Assembly (NCBI GenBank): GCA_963595735.1
Contig: CAVBJJ010000052.1
Coordinates: forward strand, 1-9,685
Direction of reading: 5' to 3'
DNA: 9,685 bases
From: CALWOS01 sp963595735
GTDB taxonomy: Bacteria > Bacillota > Clostridia > Oscillospirales > Oscillospiraceae
The translations under genes were made by a program, and so were the position numbers. Positions 1-5,277 of this stretch are shown here, piece after piece (the first letter of the stretch is position 1; every line of letters starts with the position of its first letter). Below the pieces are notes generated by a model, which did no database searches, had not been told where the DNA came from, and was given only the letters and a program-made list of their open reading frames with translations.

Positions 1-116
1 TGGGCGCAAACCGAAACACCCTGGTAAAAATCAGCATTGAGGCGGTGCTGGGCAGCGACAGCGATGTGCTGTCCTTTCACCCCGGCTGCGAAATGCTGCT
101 GGTGACAAGTGTATAA
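1..116 (+). CDS. C-terminal end of an unidentified protein (5' truncated by window edge)
   Basis: A plus-strand frame starting at base 3 is open for 37 codons and ends at TAA 114-116; the other two plus frames close within about 40 bases. The residues end ...PGCEMLLVTSV. A strong terminator palindrome begins at the stop codon, which supports this being the true end of a transcribed gene. The fragment is too short to assign a family; no domain, catalytic motif or membrane segment can be seen. Its direction is opposite to the toxin-antitoxin operon that follows, so it is the near edge of a different transcription unit. That a gene ends here is likely; its identity is unknown. Confidence 0.5.
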   Translation, partial: GANRNTLVKISIEAVLGSDSDVLSFHPGCEMLLVTSV

Positions 117-156
117 AAAAAGTGGAGCGTATCGGTACCGATACGCTCCACTTTTT
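117..156. terminator. Perfect 40-bp palindromic intrinsic terminator
   Basis: Bases 117-156 form an uninterrupted palindrome: an A-run, then GTGGAGCGTATC, the centre GGTACC at 134-139, and the complementary arm ending in a T-run at 152-156. As RNA it makes a long GC-containing stem with a U-run on either strand, so it can end transcription in both directions. It overlaps the last bases of the stop codon at 114-116, as expected for the terminator of that gene. Confidence 0.85.
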
Positions 157-174
157 ATGCCAATATGCTATGTG

Positions 175-232
175 TAGGCTCTCGGCGCTCCCTTTGGGAG
201 AGCTGTCACCGCAGGTGACTGGGAGGGGGGCT
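175..232. repeat. Small dispersed double-hairpin repeat of clostridial type
   Basis: Two short hairpins lie back to back: CTCCC (188-192)/GGGAG (196-200) with a TTT loop, then GTCACC (205-210)/GGTGAC (214-219) with a 3-nt loop, followed by a G-rich tail. The phrase CCCTTTGGGAGAGCTGTCAC with its GGTGAC partner resembles a small palindromic repeat that I recall occurring in many intergenic copies in Oscillospiraceae and related genomes. Only one copy is present here, so repetitiveness cannot be shown from this window. It has no coding capacity and probably spreads like a REP or MITE element. Confidence 0.55.
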
Positions 233-283
233 TGCAGCCTTTCTCGCATGATTCGTGGGGGACATTTGCTGCTGTCGGGAATT

Positions 284-544
284 TTATTCATAGTGCGTCC
301 ACATACGAACGATACGGACGATTTGCGCCTGCTGGTCAACGGCATATACCAGCCGATGCTGAATATTGATACGACGCGAATATACTCCGGACAGGTTTCC
401 GATCAACTTTTCATAAGGCGGCGGATTTTGAAACGGATCCTGTGCCAAGACTTCCAGCAAGGCACGAACTCGTGTTTCCAAATGGGTACCAGAAATACGC
501 CGGCGGTCTTTCATCGCCTGCTTTGTAAAAACGATCTGATACAT
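284..544 (-). CDS. yoeB: YoeB/Txe-family ribosome-dependent mRNA interferase toxin
   Basis: This 86-residue protein matches the YoeB/Txe branch of the RelE fold, toxins that cut mRNA at the ribosomal A site. The core LSGVYSRRINIQHRLVYAV (51-69) lines up with the E. coli YoeB segment NFSGFWSRRITEEHRLVYAV, and the C-terminus THYE keeps the His-Tyr pair. By that alignment the catalytic residues are E45, R64 and H84 with Y85 (E46, R65, H83, Y84 in YoeB), so the toxin looks intact and of normal length. The ATG at 542-544 shares one base with the antitoxin stop (TAATG), which implies translational coupling; a TTG two codons upstream is a less likely start. Expression should follow the antitoxin promoter and be repressed by the complex. 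The family call is secure; activity is inferred. Confidence 0.93.
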   Translation of the reverse strand: MYQIVFTKQAMKDRRRISGTHLETRVRALLEVLAQDPFQNPPPYEKLIGNLSGVYSRRINIQHRLVYAVDQQAQIVRIVRMWTHYE

Positions 545-795
545 TACCAAGGCTCCGCCGGGTCATAGGGTACACAATCTTCCAACGGTTCTTCCATACC
601 ACGCTTGATACTATCTTCCATACCGGGAATGGATGACAGATATACAGTTTCCATCAGACTGTTATACTCTGCTTCACTGAGTAAAACAGCATTTCCGTTT
701 TTGGTAGACACATTGATAATATCCCCAAAGGTAATGGCCTGCTCCACATAACCAAAAAGATTTTTACGAAACGCAGTAATACTGGTATTAGTCAT
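544..795 (-). CDS. yefM: YefM/Phd-family antitoxin
   Basis: An 83-residue protein of the PhdYefM antitoxin family. The N-terminal half (about 1-50) is the DNA-binding and dimerisation domain, including TAFRKNLFGYVEQA (8-21) and the conserved segment NAVLLSEAEYNSLMET (35-50). The acidic tail (about 55-83) is the part that in this family wraps and neutralises the toxin. It is the first gene of the pair, as usual for YefM-YoeB. A good ribosome site, AAAGGAGG (complement of 803-810), sits 7 nt before the ATG at 793-795. The promoter and palindromic operator just upstream fit autoregulation by the antitoxin and its toxin complex. Nothing suggests truncation. Confidence 0.93.
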   Translation of the reverse strand: MTNTSITAFRKNLFGYVEQAITFGDIINVSTKNGNAVLLSEAEYNSLMETVYLSSIPGMEDSIKRGMEEPLEDCVPYDPAEPW

Positions 796-840
796 ACGAT
801 AGCCTCCTTTTTTCTACACAACTGCAAGGCTCACTTTATT

Positions 841-864
841 ATATGTACATTATAATGTACATAT
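841..864. promoter_or_regulatory. Operator palindrome of the yefM-yoeB operon
   Basis: A perfect 24-bp palindrome (ATATGTACATTA and its mirror arm) contains two TGTACA cores, at 844-849 and 856-861, 12 bp apart. TGTACA is the core that YefM and YefM-YoeB bind in the E. coli operator. The palindrome covers the -10 box and part of the spacer of the promoter, so bound antitoxin would block RNA polymerase. The repressor role is inferred from position and family knowledge. Confidence 0.85.
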
Positions 865-877
865 TCATATCTGTCAA
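849..877 (-). promoter_or_regulatory. Consensus promoter of the yefM-yoeB operon
   Basis: On the minus strand TTGACA (complement of 872-877) is followed by a 17-bp spacer and TATAAT (complement of 849-854), both perfect consensus hexamers. Transcription would start near 842, leaving a leader of about 45 nt before the antitoxin ATG at 795. Such a strong promoter suits a tightly autorepressed toxin-antitoxin operon. Confidence 0.9.
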
Positions 878-946
878 GAAAATTAACACCAGCTCCGTTG
901 GTCTTCCGAACCTGAATATCACTTTTTCCTTGACAATACATAAAAT

Positions 947-1190
947 ATGACATTTCGGATAGATGCAGAGGTGAAAGCACAAATGGAAATGATTTGTGCA
1001 GAGTAGGGGACGACACCCTCGGCTGCATTCAATCTTTTTGCCAGAGCCTTTATCCGTACTAAGGGAATGCCCGGAGCAACCCGGCAAAGAAACACTTACC
1101 GCCATGCAAGAAGCTGAAACCACTGCAAAAAATCCCCATGTAAAACATTACTCTGATATAGAAGAAGCTCTTCAAGAATTAAAGCGATAA
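947..1190 (+). pseudogene. Broken relB/dinJ-type antitoxin gene
   Basis: From ATG 947 the frame reads MTFRIDAEVKAQMEMICAE, then TAG at 1004-1006, then GTTPSAAFNLFARAFIRTKG and MP to about base 1072. A different frame then continues with PGKETLTAMQEAE and HYSDIEEALQELKR to TAA at 1188-1190. Joined, these give an ordinary RelB/DinJ antitoxin of about 82 residues: an N-terminal ribbon-helix-helix half and a C-terminal toxin-binding tail. The TAG replaces what is usually Leu (TTG to TAG would do it). The frame change falls at the conserved GMPFE motif and is explained by a net loss of two bases. No Shine-Dalgarno sequence precedes the ATG, and no RelE/YafQ toxin follows. It is therefore the dead remainder of a second toxin-antitoxin system. 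Confidence 0.88.
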
Positions 1191-1196
1191 ACGCAG

Positions 1197-1225
1197 CAGT
1201 TCCCCACTGATTCACGGGGGAACTG
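1197..1225. repeat. Hairpin repeat, left copy
   Basis: A 9-bp stem, CAGTTCCCC (1197-1205) with GGGGAACTG (1217-1225), encloses the 11-nt loop ACTGATTCACG. Bases 1197-1221 match, in inverted orientation, the element at 1992-2016 at 23 of 25 positions. The copy sits 6 nt after the relB pseudogene stop and 6 nt beyond the DUF2442 stop. There is no T-run after it on the minus strand, so a terminator role is doubtful. Confidence 0.75.
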
Positions 1226-1231
1226 GGGTTA

Positions 1232-1618
1232 TCATGCGATTTCCGGCAAAGGCGTACTGTCTACATAACAGGCGTCCGGACACAGATCGACTCTGTTATT
1301 CCAGACGGTATTGCTGTCTATATTCGGGTCAATGTCCCAGCAGACGCTGTGGTCTTCCGACAGATACACTCTGCGGAAATTATCCCACTGCCGGAATGGG
1401 GCAAACACGGTTCCCTCCTGCAGCAAGGGACGCATATCATATACACGCATTTCCCCGTTATCAAAGCGCAGCAGCAGGGTGAAGTCCTCACGAGGTACTA
1501 CTTTCGTGATTTTTTTGCGGCCGGAAGCAAAATACTCCGCCATTTGGGAATCATATCCTTTAGTCAAATAATATTCTACGCTTTTTTCCATCTTCTCACG
1601 CTCTTTTCCTATAGGCAT
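1232..1618 (-). CDS. DUF2442-family protein
   Basis: A 128-residue protein of unknown function. Residues about 36-112 match DUF2442: the strand-rich centre LLLRFDNGEMRVYDMRPLL (48-66) and the later region FRRVYLSEDHSVCWDIDPNI (81-100) are typical. It has no signal peptide or membrane segment, so it should be cytoplasmic. The ATG at 1616-1618 lies 3 nt after the DUF4160 stop, suggesting translational coupling. Neither that start nor a second ATG at 1589-1591 (MEKSVEYY) has a strong ribosome site, so the first nine residues are uncertain. DUF2442 and DUF4160 genes are often adjacent, in either order, in accessory DNA, and the pair has the shape of a toxin-antitoxin module. That role is inference, and which partner would be toxic cannot be told here. 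Confidence 0.85.
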   Translation of the reverse strand: MPIGKEREKMEKSVEYYLTKGYDSQMAEYFASGRKKITKVVPREDFTLLLRFDNGEMRVYDMRPLLQEGTVFAPFRQWDNFRRVYLSEDHSVCWDIDPNIDSNTVWNNRVDLCPDACYVDSTPLPEIA

Positions 1619-1621
1619 TGC

Positions 1622-1882
1622 TTACCGCAGCGGCTCGATTGCAAACAATTCCTGTTTTTTAATCGCCAATTCCCAGTTTTCCATCAGTTGATCCTGCCGC
1701 ATTGCCGCCCATCCAAGAAGCATTTTCAATTGCTTATTGGGAAAACAGCCCTCCAGGACTTCCAAATCCGTAATGGAGACTATCACTTCTTCTCCGCCGT
1801 AGGTCGCATGAAAATGCGGCGGCATATGGTCTGCCCAATACATTGTGATTTTAATTCCGCGAAACACAGATATTGTAGGCAC
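1622..1882 (-). CDS. DUF4160-family protein
   Basis: An 86-residue protein matching DUF4160, whose hallmark is PTIxxFxGIxIxMYxxDHxPPHFHA. Here it reads PTISVFRGIKITMYWADHMP (2-21) followed by PHFHATYGGEE; the conserved His pair is H23 and H25. The C-terminal WAAMRQDQLMENWELA (58-73) is also typical. I chose the GTG at 1880-1882 because AAGGAG (complement of 1891-1896) sits 8 nt upstream and the family begins at this PTI motif; an in-frame extension to 1990 has no such support. A promoter ends just upstream. The biochemical function of the family is unknown. The close His residues could bind metal or act in catalysis, which is speculation. It is first in the two-gene unit with DUF2442. Confidence 0.88.
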   Translation of the reverse strand: MPTISVFRGIKITMYWADHMPPHFHATYGGEEVIVSITDLEVLEGCFPNKQLKMLLGWAAMRQDQLMENWELAIKKQELFAIEPLR

Positions 1883-1903
1883 AAAATCAACTCCTTTTCT
1901 TTT

Positions 1904-1932
1904 ATTATAACAAGCAAATTCCAAACAATCAA
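1904..1932 (-). promoter_or_regulatory. Promoter of the DUF4160-DUF2442 unit
   Basis: On the minus strand TTGATT (complement of 1927-1932) is followed by a 17-bp spacer and a perfect TATAAT (complement of 1904-1909). The predicted start near 1897 leaves only about 15 nt before the GTG, just enough for the ribosome site. The unit thus has its own promoter inside the flanking hairpin repeats. Confidence 0.7.
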
Positions 1933-1991
1933 TCCTATTTTGGATGCAGTTTAGTTTCTCGCACCACGCAACAAAATTACAGTGATACAAA

Positions 1992-2016
1992 TCCCCCGTG
2001 AATCAGCGGGGGACTG
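1992..2016. repeat. Hairpin repeat, right copy (inverted relative to 1197-1221)
   Basis: A 7-bp stem, TCCCCCG (1992-1998) with CGGGGGA (2007-2013), has the 8-nt loop TGAATCAG. Read on the minus strand it matches the left copy at 23 of 25 positions, sharing CTGATTCACGGGGGA. The two copies bracket the DUF4160-DUF2442 unit and its promoter in inverted orientation. Confidence 0.75.
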
Positions 2017-2041
2017 TTTTACATTTAGGGTGAATTGGCAA

Positions 2042-2075
2042 ATAAAAAGAAGACCCCCGAGGGGGTCTCCTTTTT
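2042..2075. terminator. Bidirectional intrinsic terminator after the SLH-domain gene
   Basis: AGACCCCC (2051-2058) pairs with GGGGGTCT (2061-2068) around a 2-nt loop (effectively a shorter stem with a 4-nt loop). On the minus strand the stem is followed by TCTTTTTATTT, and on the plus strand by CCTTTTT. It lies 37 nt beyond the stop of the large minus-strand gene and is its likely terminator, insulating the DUF unit from it. Confidence 0.85.
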
Positions 2076-2084
2076 GCTAGGGTA

Positions 2085-2100
2085 CACTTCCGAAGAAGTG
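2085..2100 (-). other. UUCG-tetraloop hairpin in the 3' untranslated region
   Basis: On the minus strand CACTTC-TTCG-GAAGTG forms a 6-bp stem closed by a C(UUCG)G tetraloop, an exceptionally stable RNA fold. It lies between the stop codon at 2112 and the terminator. It may protect the 3' end of an abundant mRNA; that role is inferred. Confidence 0.6.
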
Positions 2101-2111
2101 GGGGAGGCGAA

Positions 2112-4541
2112 TTAGTTCTTGAAGAGGATCACAACGGTAACATCGTTGTCATCATCATCAATGGCGTAGTAGATGTTATCATACATACCCTCGCCGTCGG
2201 TCTCCTTCTCATCGTCAGAGATGCTGTCGATGTCGCTCAGGGTGACCTTGTAATCATTGTCCTTATCGACAACGATAACCTTGACATCCTTTGCGTAAGC
2301 GTAGGCAACGCCGCCCAGCTCGATGCTATCGTCGTTGACGACAACAGTCTTAACAGCAGCCTTCAGGATATCATCGCCGGTAGCGGCGGTGAGACCGGTC
2401 ACGATGCCATCGGAGTTGGTCTTGTAGGACTTCGCAACATAGACCTCGCTGTTCTTGTAGGTGTTGTAGACGGAAGCCTTGACATTCAGGGTGGTGACAC
2501 TACCGTCCACAACAGCGTTCAGGACATAGTAGTCATTATCCTTGTCGGAGACCAGGTCGGCCTTCGGGTCAAAGGCGATGTAGGTCAGCTTAGAGGTGCT
2601 GACATCATCGATGTTGTCATCGCCAGCGAAGATGTAGACCAAGACGGCCTCATTCTCGGAGTTGGCGTAGACATACATACGGTTGCCCTGAGCCTCGGTG
2701 ATCTCGGGGGCGTTGGTGTAACCGGTGTAGGTATCATAGTCCCAAGAGGTCTTACCGGTCTCCTGAGAAGCAACGACATACACGGTCTTGCTGGTGGCCT
2801 TGAAGCCGCCAACGGTAGCAGATCTCTTCTTCAGAGAAGCATTGCTCTCGGTGTAAGAGGTCTCGCTGGTGCTCTTGGCATCCAGCTCGTACTTGCCGTC
2901 CTTGTCAACCTTGAAGGAGTAGAGCTTATTGATCACAGCGTCATCGCTGTCATCGTTCAGGTCAACGGTCTTCTCGGAGCCGTCGGCCAGCAGCAGCTTG
3001 GCGCGAGCATCGTCAATGGAGTCAGCAGCCTTCGTGCCGATGACCAGAGCCATCTTGTCGACGGTCACATTGCTGTCGCTGGTCTCCATCTTGATGATGT
3101 TGCCGTTGGCATCCAGATAGAAGTCAACAACATCGTCAGCGCTGACGGAATCAATCTCAGCATCGTTGGCGTTCTTCTTGTAAGTGGTACCATCGATGAC
3201 GACATCGTCACCAACGATCTTGTCCACAGTGCCGGTCTTCTTCTCAGAAGCGCTCATGGACTGGATACGATCATCATCGTCAACATTGGCCTTCTTGCTG
3301 ATGGTGTACAGGACCCAATCCTTCTTGGCGAAGTTCTCGGTCTCGTAGTCGTAGCCACCAACGGTGACGATACGGTTGTCATCGTCATTGGTGTCAACAG
3401 CGGTGATCTTGCCGATGTAGGTGTTGACGAAGGTGATGGTAGCAATGTTATCATCATCGTCATAGTAGGCGGACAGCAGGACGCCCTGGCCACCGATCTT
3501 GGTGTTGCTGTTGGTGCCGTTCTTCACCAGCTCGACGGTGGTCACACCGTTGGCGGTCGTGTCGGTACCGTTCAGGAGCTTGTTGCTGACATTCTCACCG
3601 TCGGTGTAGACCACGAAAGTAGTGGCCTCGTCCAGATCCAGTTCCTTGTACAGATCCTTGATCTTGATCTTGCCGGTGGTGGTGTAATCAGCATCATCAG
3701 AGTAGGTGCCAACGGTCTTGTTGTCATTGACCCACTTGGTGCCGGGGGCGCCGAAGTCATCCTCCAGGTCGGGGGTTCTCTTCAGCTTGTCGAAGTACTT
3801 CTCAGCAAACTGCTTGACATTGTCCTTCTTGATGGTGTCGTTAGCGGACTTGTTGGAGATGGGCTCGGCCTTGGAAGCACCGGTCACAACCTCAACGCCA
3901 CCAACGGTGACAGTGGTACCCTTGGTCTCATAGTCGACCAGGTCAGCCTGCAGGGTGTTGAAAGCGTACAGGACAGCTTCCTCACGGGTGCAAGGAGCGC
4001 TGTAGTCGGCGCCGTCATTGCCGTCGAACAGATCGACATCGTTGTCCAGAGCCTTCTTGGCAACGGAGATGGCCCAGCCATCACCGGTGAAGCCCTCGAT
4101 CTTGGCATCATAGCCCAGAGCGCAGAGCAGCATCTTGGCCCACTGGTAAGCGGTCAACTGACCATCGGGATCGAAGGTGCCGTCACCGTTACCGTTGACA
4201 TAACCCTCGTTGACGGCGTAAGCAATGTACTTACTGGCCCAGAAGGTAGCGGGAACATCGGTGAAGACAGCCTGCGCGGGCAGAGCCTCGGCGGACTTGT
4301 CACCCAGCATCATGTAAGCCAGGATCTTAGCAGCCTCGGCACGGGTCAGGTTACCCTTGGGGTCGAACTGACCGGCTTCCTTGCCGTTGATGACGCCCAG
4401 GTCAACCATGACGTCAACGGCTTCCTTGTACTTGATTTGTGCATCGTCCGTGAATGCGCTTGCACCAACGCCGACAGCGGCGAGGGAGCACACCAGAGAC
4501 AGAGACAGAACCAGGCACAGGACCTTTTTCAGAGTTCTCAT
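2112..4541 (-). CDS. Secreted SLH-domain (S-layer type) protein, Asp-rich
   Basis: An 809-residue exported cell-surface protein. MRTLKKVLCLVLSLSLVCSL begins a signal peptide, with likely cleavage after A-S-A at residue 29. Three SLH domains follow at about 30-75, 91-140 and 148-197. The first has FDPKGNLTRAEAAK, the third CTREEAV, while the second reads LTAYQWAK in place of the usual TRAE box. SLH trios bind pyruvylated secondary cell-wall polymer in Gram-positive bacteria. The remaining 600 or so residues are beta-rich and very acidic, with runs such as YDDDDN, DTNDDDN, NVDDDDR and IDDDDND that could bind Ca2+. I do not recognise an enzymatic domain. The ATG at 4539-4541 is chosen because AAGGAGGAG (complement of 4548-4556) lies 6 nt upstream and the signal peptide starts there; an in-frame codon at 4583 has no such support. 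It is monocistronic, with its own terminator and leader. Confidence 0.9.
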   Translation of the reverse strand: MRTLKKVLCLVLSLSLVCSLAAVGVGASAFTDDAQIKYKEAVDVMVDLGVINGKEAGQFDPKGNLTRAEAAKILAYMMLGDKSAEALPAQAVFTDVPATFWASKYIAYAVNEGYVNGNGDGTFDPDGQLTAYQWAKMLLCALGYDAKIEGFTGDGWAISVAKKALDNDVDLFDGNDGADYSAPCTREEAVLYAFNTLQADLVDYETKGTTVTVGGVEVVTGASKAEPISNKSANDTIKKDNVKQFAEKYFDKLKRTPDLEDDFGAPGTKWVNDNKTVGTYSDDADYTTTGKIKIKDLYKELDLDEATTFVVYTDGENVSNKLLNGTDTTANGVTTVELVKNGTNSNTKIGGQGVLLSAYYDDDDNIATITFVNTYIGKITAVDTNDDDNRIVTVGGYDYETENFAKKDWVLYTISKKANVDDDDRIQSMSASEKKTGTVDKIVGDDVVIDGTTYKKNANDAEIDSVSADDVVDFYLDANGNIIKMETSDSNVTVDKMALVIGTKAADSIDDARAKLLLADGSEKTVDLNDDSDDAVINKLYSFKVDKDGKYELDAKSTSETSYTESNASLKKRSATVGGFKATSKTVYVVASQETGKTSWDYDTYTGYTNAPEITEAQGNRMYVYANSENEAVLVYIFAGDDNIDDVSTSKLTYIAFDPKADLVSDKDNDYYVLNAVVDGSVTTLNVKASVYNTYKNSEVYVAKSYKTNSDGIVTGLTAATGDDILKAAVKTVVVNDDSIELGGVAYAYAKDVKVIVVDKDNDYKVTLSDIDSISDDEKETDGEGMYDNIYYAIDDDDNDVTVVILFKN

Positions 4542-4714
4542 ATGAAACTCCTCCTTAAAAATAGTACCGCGGGGCAAACCCACGGCCCGAATTTATACGC
4601 ACACTTACAGAAGCGGATATCCCTAAGGCCCTCCTGTAAATGATCGTATACCCTTTCCCGCTCCGCCGAGCTAAGGCCGGGAGCGCCGGAGCAAACCGGG
4701 CTTTCCTGATTTGC
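4542..4714 (-). promoter_or_regulatory. Structured 5' leader of the SLH-protein mRNA
   Basis: The nearest promoter predicts a start near 4714, giving a leader of about 170 nt. On the minus strand GCAAATC and GGTTTGC can pair (with one G-U) at about 4691-4715. Next is a stem CGCTCC..GCC / GGC-GGAGCG at 4659-4685, then a stretch containing GGATATCC, then a ribosome site. I do not match it to a known riboswitch class. It may be an mRNA-stabilising leader of the kind seen on S-layer genes, or a regulator. Confidence 0.45.
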
Positions 4715-4720
4715 ATGGTC

Positions 4721-4749
4721 ATTCTACCATGGCAAATGGCTTTTCGCAA
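4721..4749 (-). promoter_or_regulatory. Proximal promoter of the SLH gene
   Basis: TTGCGA (complement of 4744-4749), a 17-bp spacer, then TAGAAT (complement of 4721-4726): four and five of six matches to the sigma-A consensus. It predicts a start near 4714. Confidence 0.6.
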
Positions 4750-4767
4750 GTGTTTTTGTCATTTCGT

Positions 4768-4796
4768 AATATAACTGAAACAAAAGAAATCATCAA
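4768..4796 (-). promoter_or_regulatory. Distal candidate promoter of the SLH gene
   Basis: TTGATG (complement of 4791-4796), a 17-bp spacer, then TATATT (complement of 4768-4773). It lies 47 bp upstream of the proximal promoter in the same direction, so the gene may have tandem promoters. Confidence 0.45.
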
Positions 4797-4851
4797 ACCG
4801 GTTCCGAAACGCTTACTTTTTCGCCTGTGTATACCTTATTTAATAATAGGG

Positions 4852-4881
4852 CAACAAGCCGCGCAAAGGCACGGCTTGTTG
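4852..4881 (-). terminator. Probable terminator of the trxB-trxA operon
   Basis: A perfect 10-bp stem, CAACAAGCCG (4852-4861) with CGGCTTGTTG (4872-4881), has a 10-nt loop. It is 50 nt past the trxA stop. On the minus strand the stem is followed by A/T-rich CCCTATTATTAAATAAG rather than a clean U-run, so termination may be partial and some read-through toward the SLH gene is possible. Confidence 0.6.
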
Positions 4882-4931
4882 GTTTACCATAATTTTGTTA
4901 TTGTCATCCGATTTTTCGCTTTTGTTACGGT

Positions 4932-5240
4932 TTATTTCGTCAGCATGGCTTCCAGATCCATCTGGGAATGCACGCCGATGACCTTTTCCACCTGCTGGCC
5001 ATCCCGGAAGAGGATGAGGGTGGGAATGCTCATGACGCCATAGCGCCGCGCCAGCTCCGTTTGAGTGTCTACATCCACCTTTGCCACCTTGACCTTGCCG
5101 GCGTATTTTTCCGCCAGCGCGTCGATGGTGGGGGCGAGCATGGCGCAGGGCTGGCACCAGCCCGCCCAGAAATCCACAAGGGTCGTCCCCTGGGCGATGG
5201 TGCTGTCAAAATCTCCCGTTGTCAAATGTAAAACTGCCAT
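4932..5240 (-). CDS. trxA: Thioredoxin (WCQPC active site)
   Basis: A 102-residue cytoplasmic thioredoxin, full length for the family, that reduces protein disulfides with its CxxC pair. The active-site strand and helix read LVDFWAGWCQPCAMLAP (21-37), with C29 and C32 as the redox cysteines and D23 as the usual buried Asp. The cis-proline is P73 in VMSIPT, followed by LILFRDGQQ. The residue between the cysteines next to Pro is Gln instead of the usual Gly (WCGPC), which may shift redox potential or partner choice. AAGGAGG (complement of 5249-5255) lies 8 nt before the ATG at 5238-5240. It is 37 bp downstream of the reductase gene on the same strand, so they are almost surely one operon and one redox pair. 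Confidence 0.95.
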   Translation of the reverse strand: MAVLHLTTGDFDSTIAQGTTLVDFWAGWCQPCAMLAPTIDALAEKYAGKVKVAKVDVDTQTELARRYGVMSIPTLILFRDGQQVEKVIGVHSQMDLEAMLTK

Positions 5241-5277
5241 TTTTGTTTCCTCCTTGTTGTGTGTTGGGTTGGTTATC

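Larger units (their letters stand above)
4542..4931. other. Intergenic region between the SLH gene and trxA
   Basis: These 390 bp hold no convincing gene. Minus-strand readings that are open across 4555-4749 lack a ribosome site and family features. The region contains the structured leader and two candidate promoters of the SLH gene, then the hairpin that probably ends the trx operon at 4852-4881. All flanking genes run on the minus strand. Confidence 0.7.

Noticed and set aside
1349..1954. A 201-codon plus-strand open frame opposite the DUF genes
   Set aside because: It lies wholly antisense to DUF2442 and DUF4160, whose family motifs are clear, and it has no ribosome site.
1197..2016. A CRISPR array
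   Set aside because: Only two repeat-like hairpins exist, about 770 bp apart and in opposite orientation, with genes between them and no regular spacers.
4542..4714. A c-di-GMP, c-di-AMP or other known riboswitch in the SLH leader
   Set aside because: I looked for the conserved core strings of the c-di-GMP and c-di-AMP classes and did not find them; only generic hairpins are visible.
4555..4749. A 64-codon minus-strand frame upstream of the SLH gene
   Set aside because: It covers the promoter and structured leader, lacks a ribosome site and has no recognisable features.
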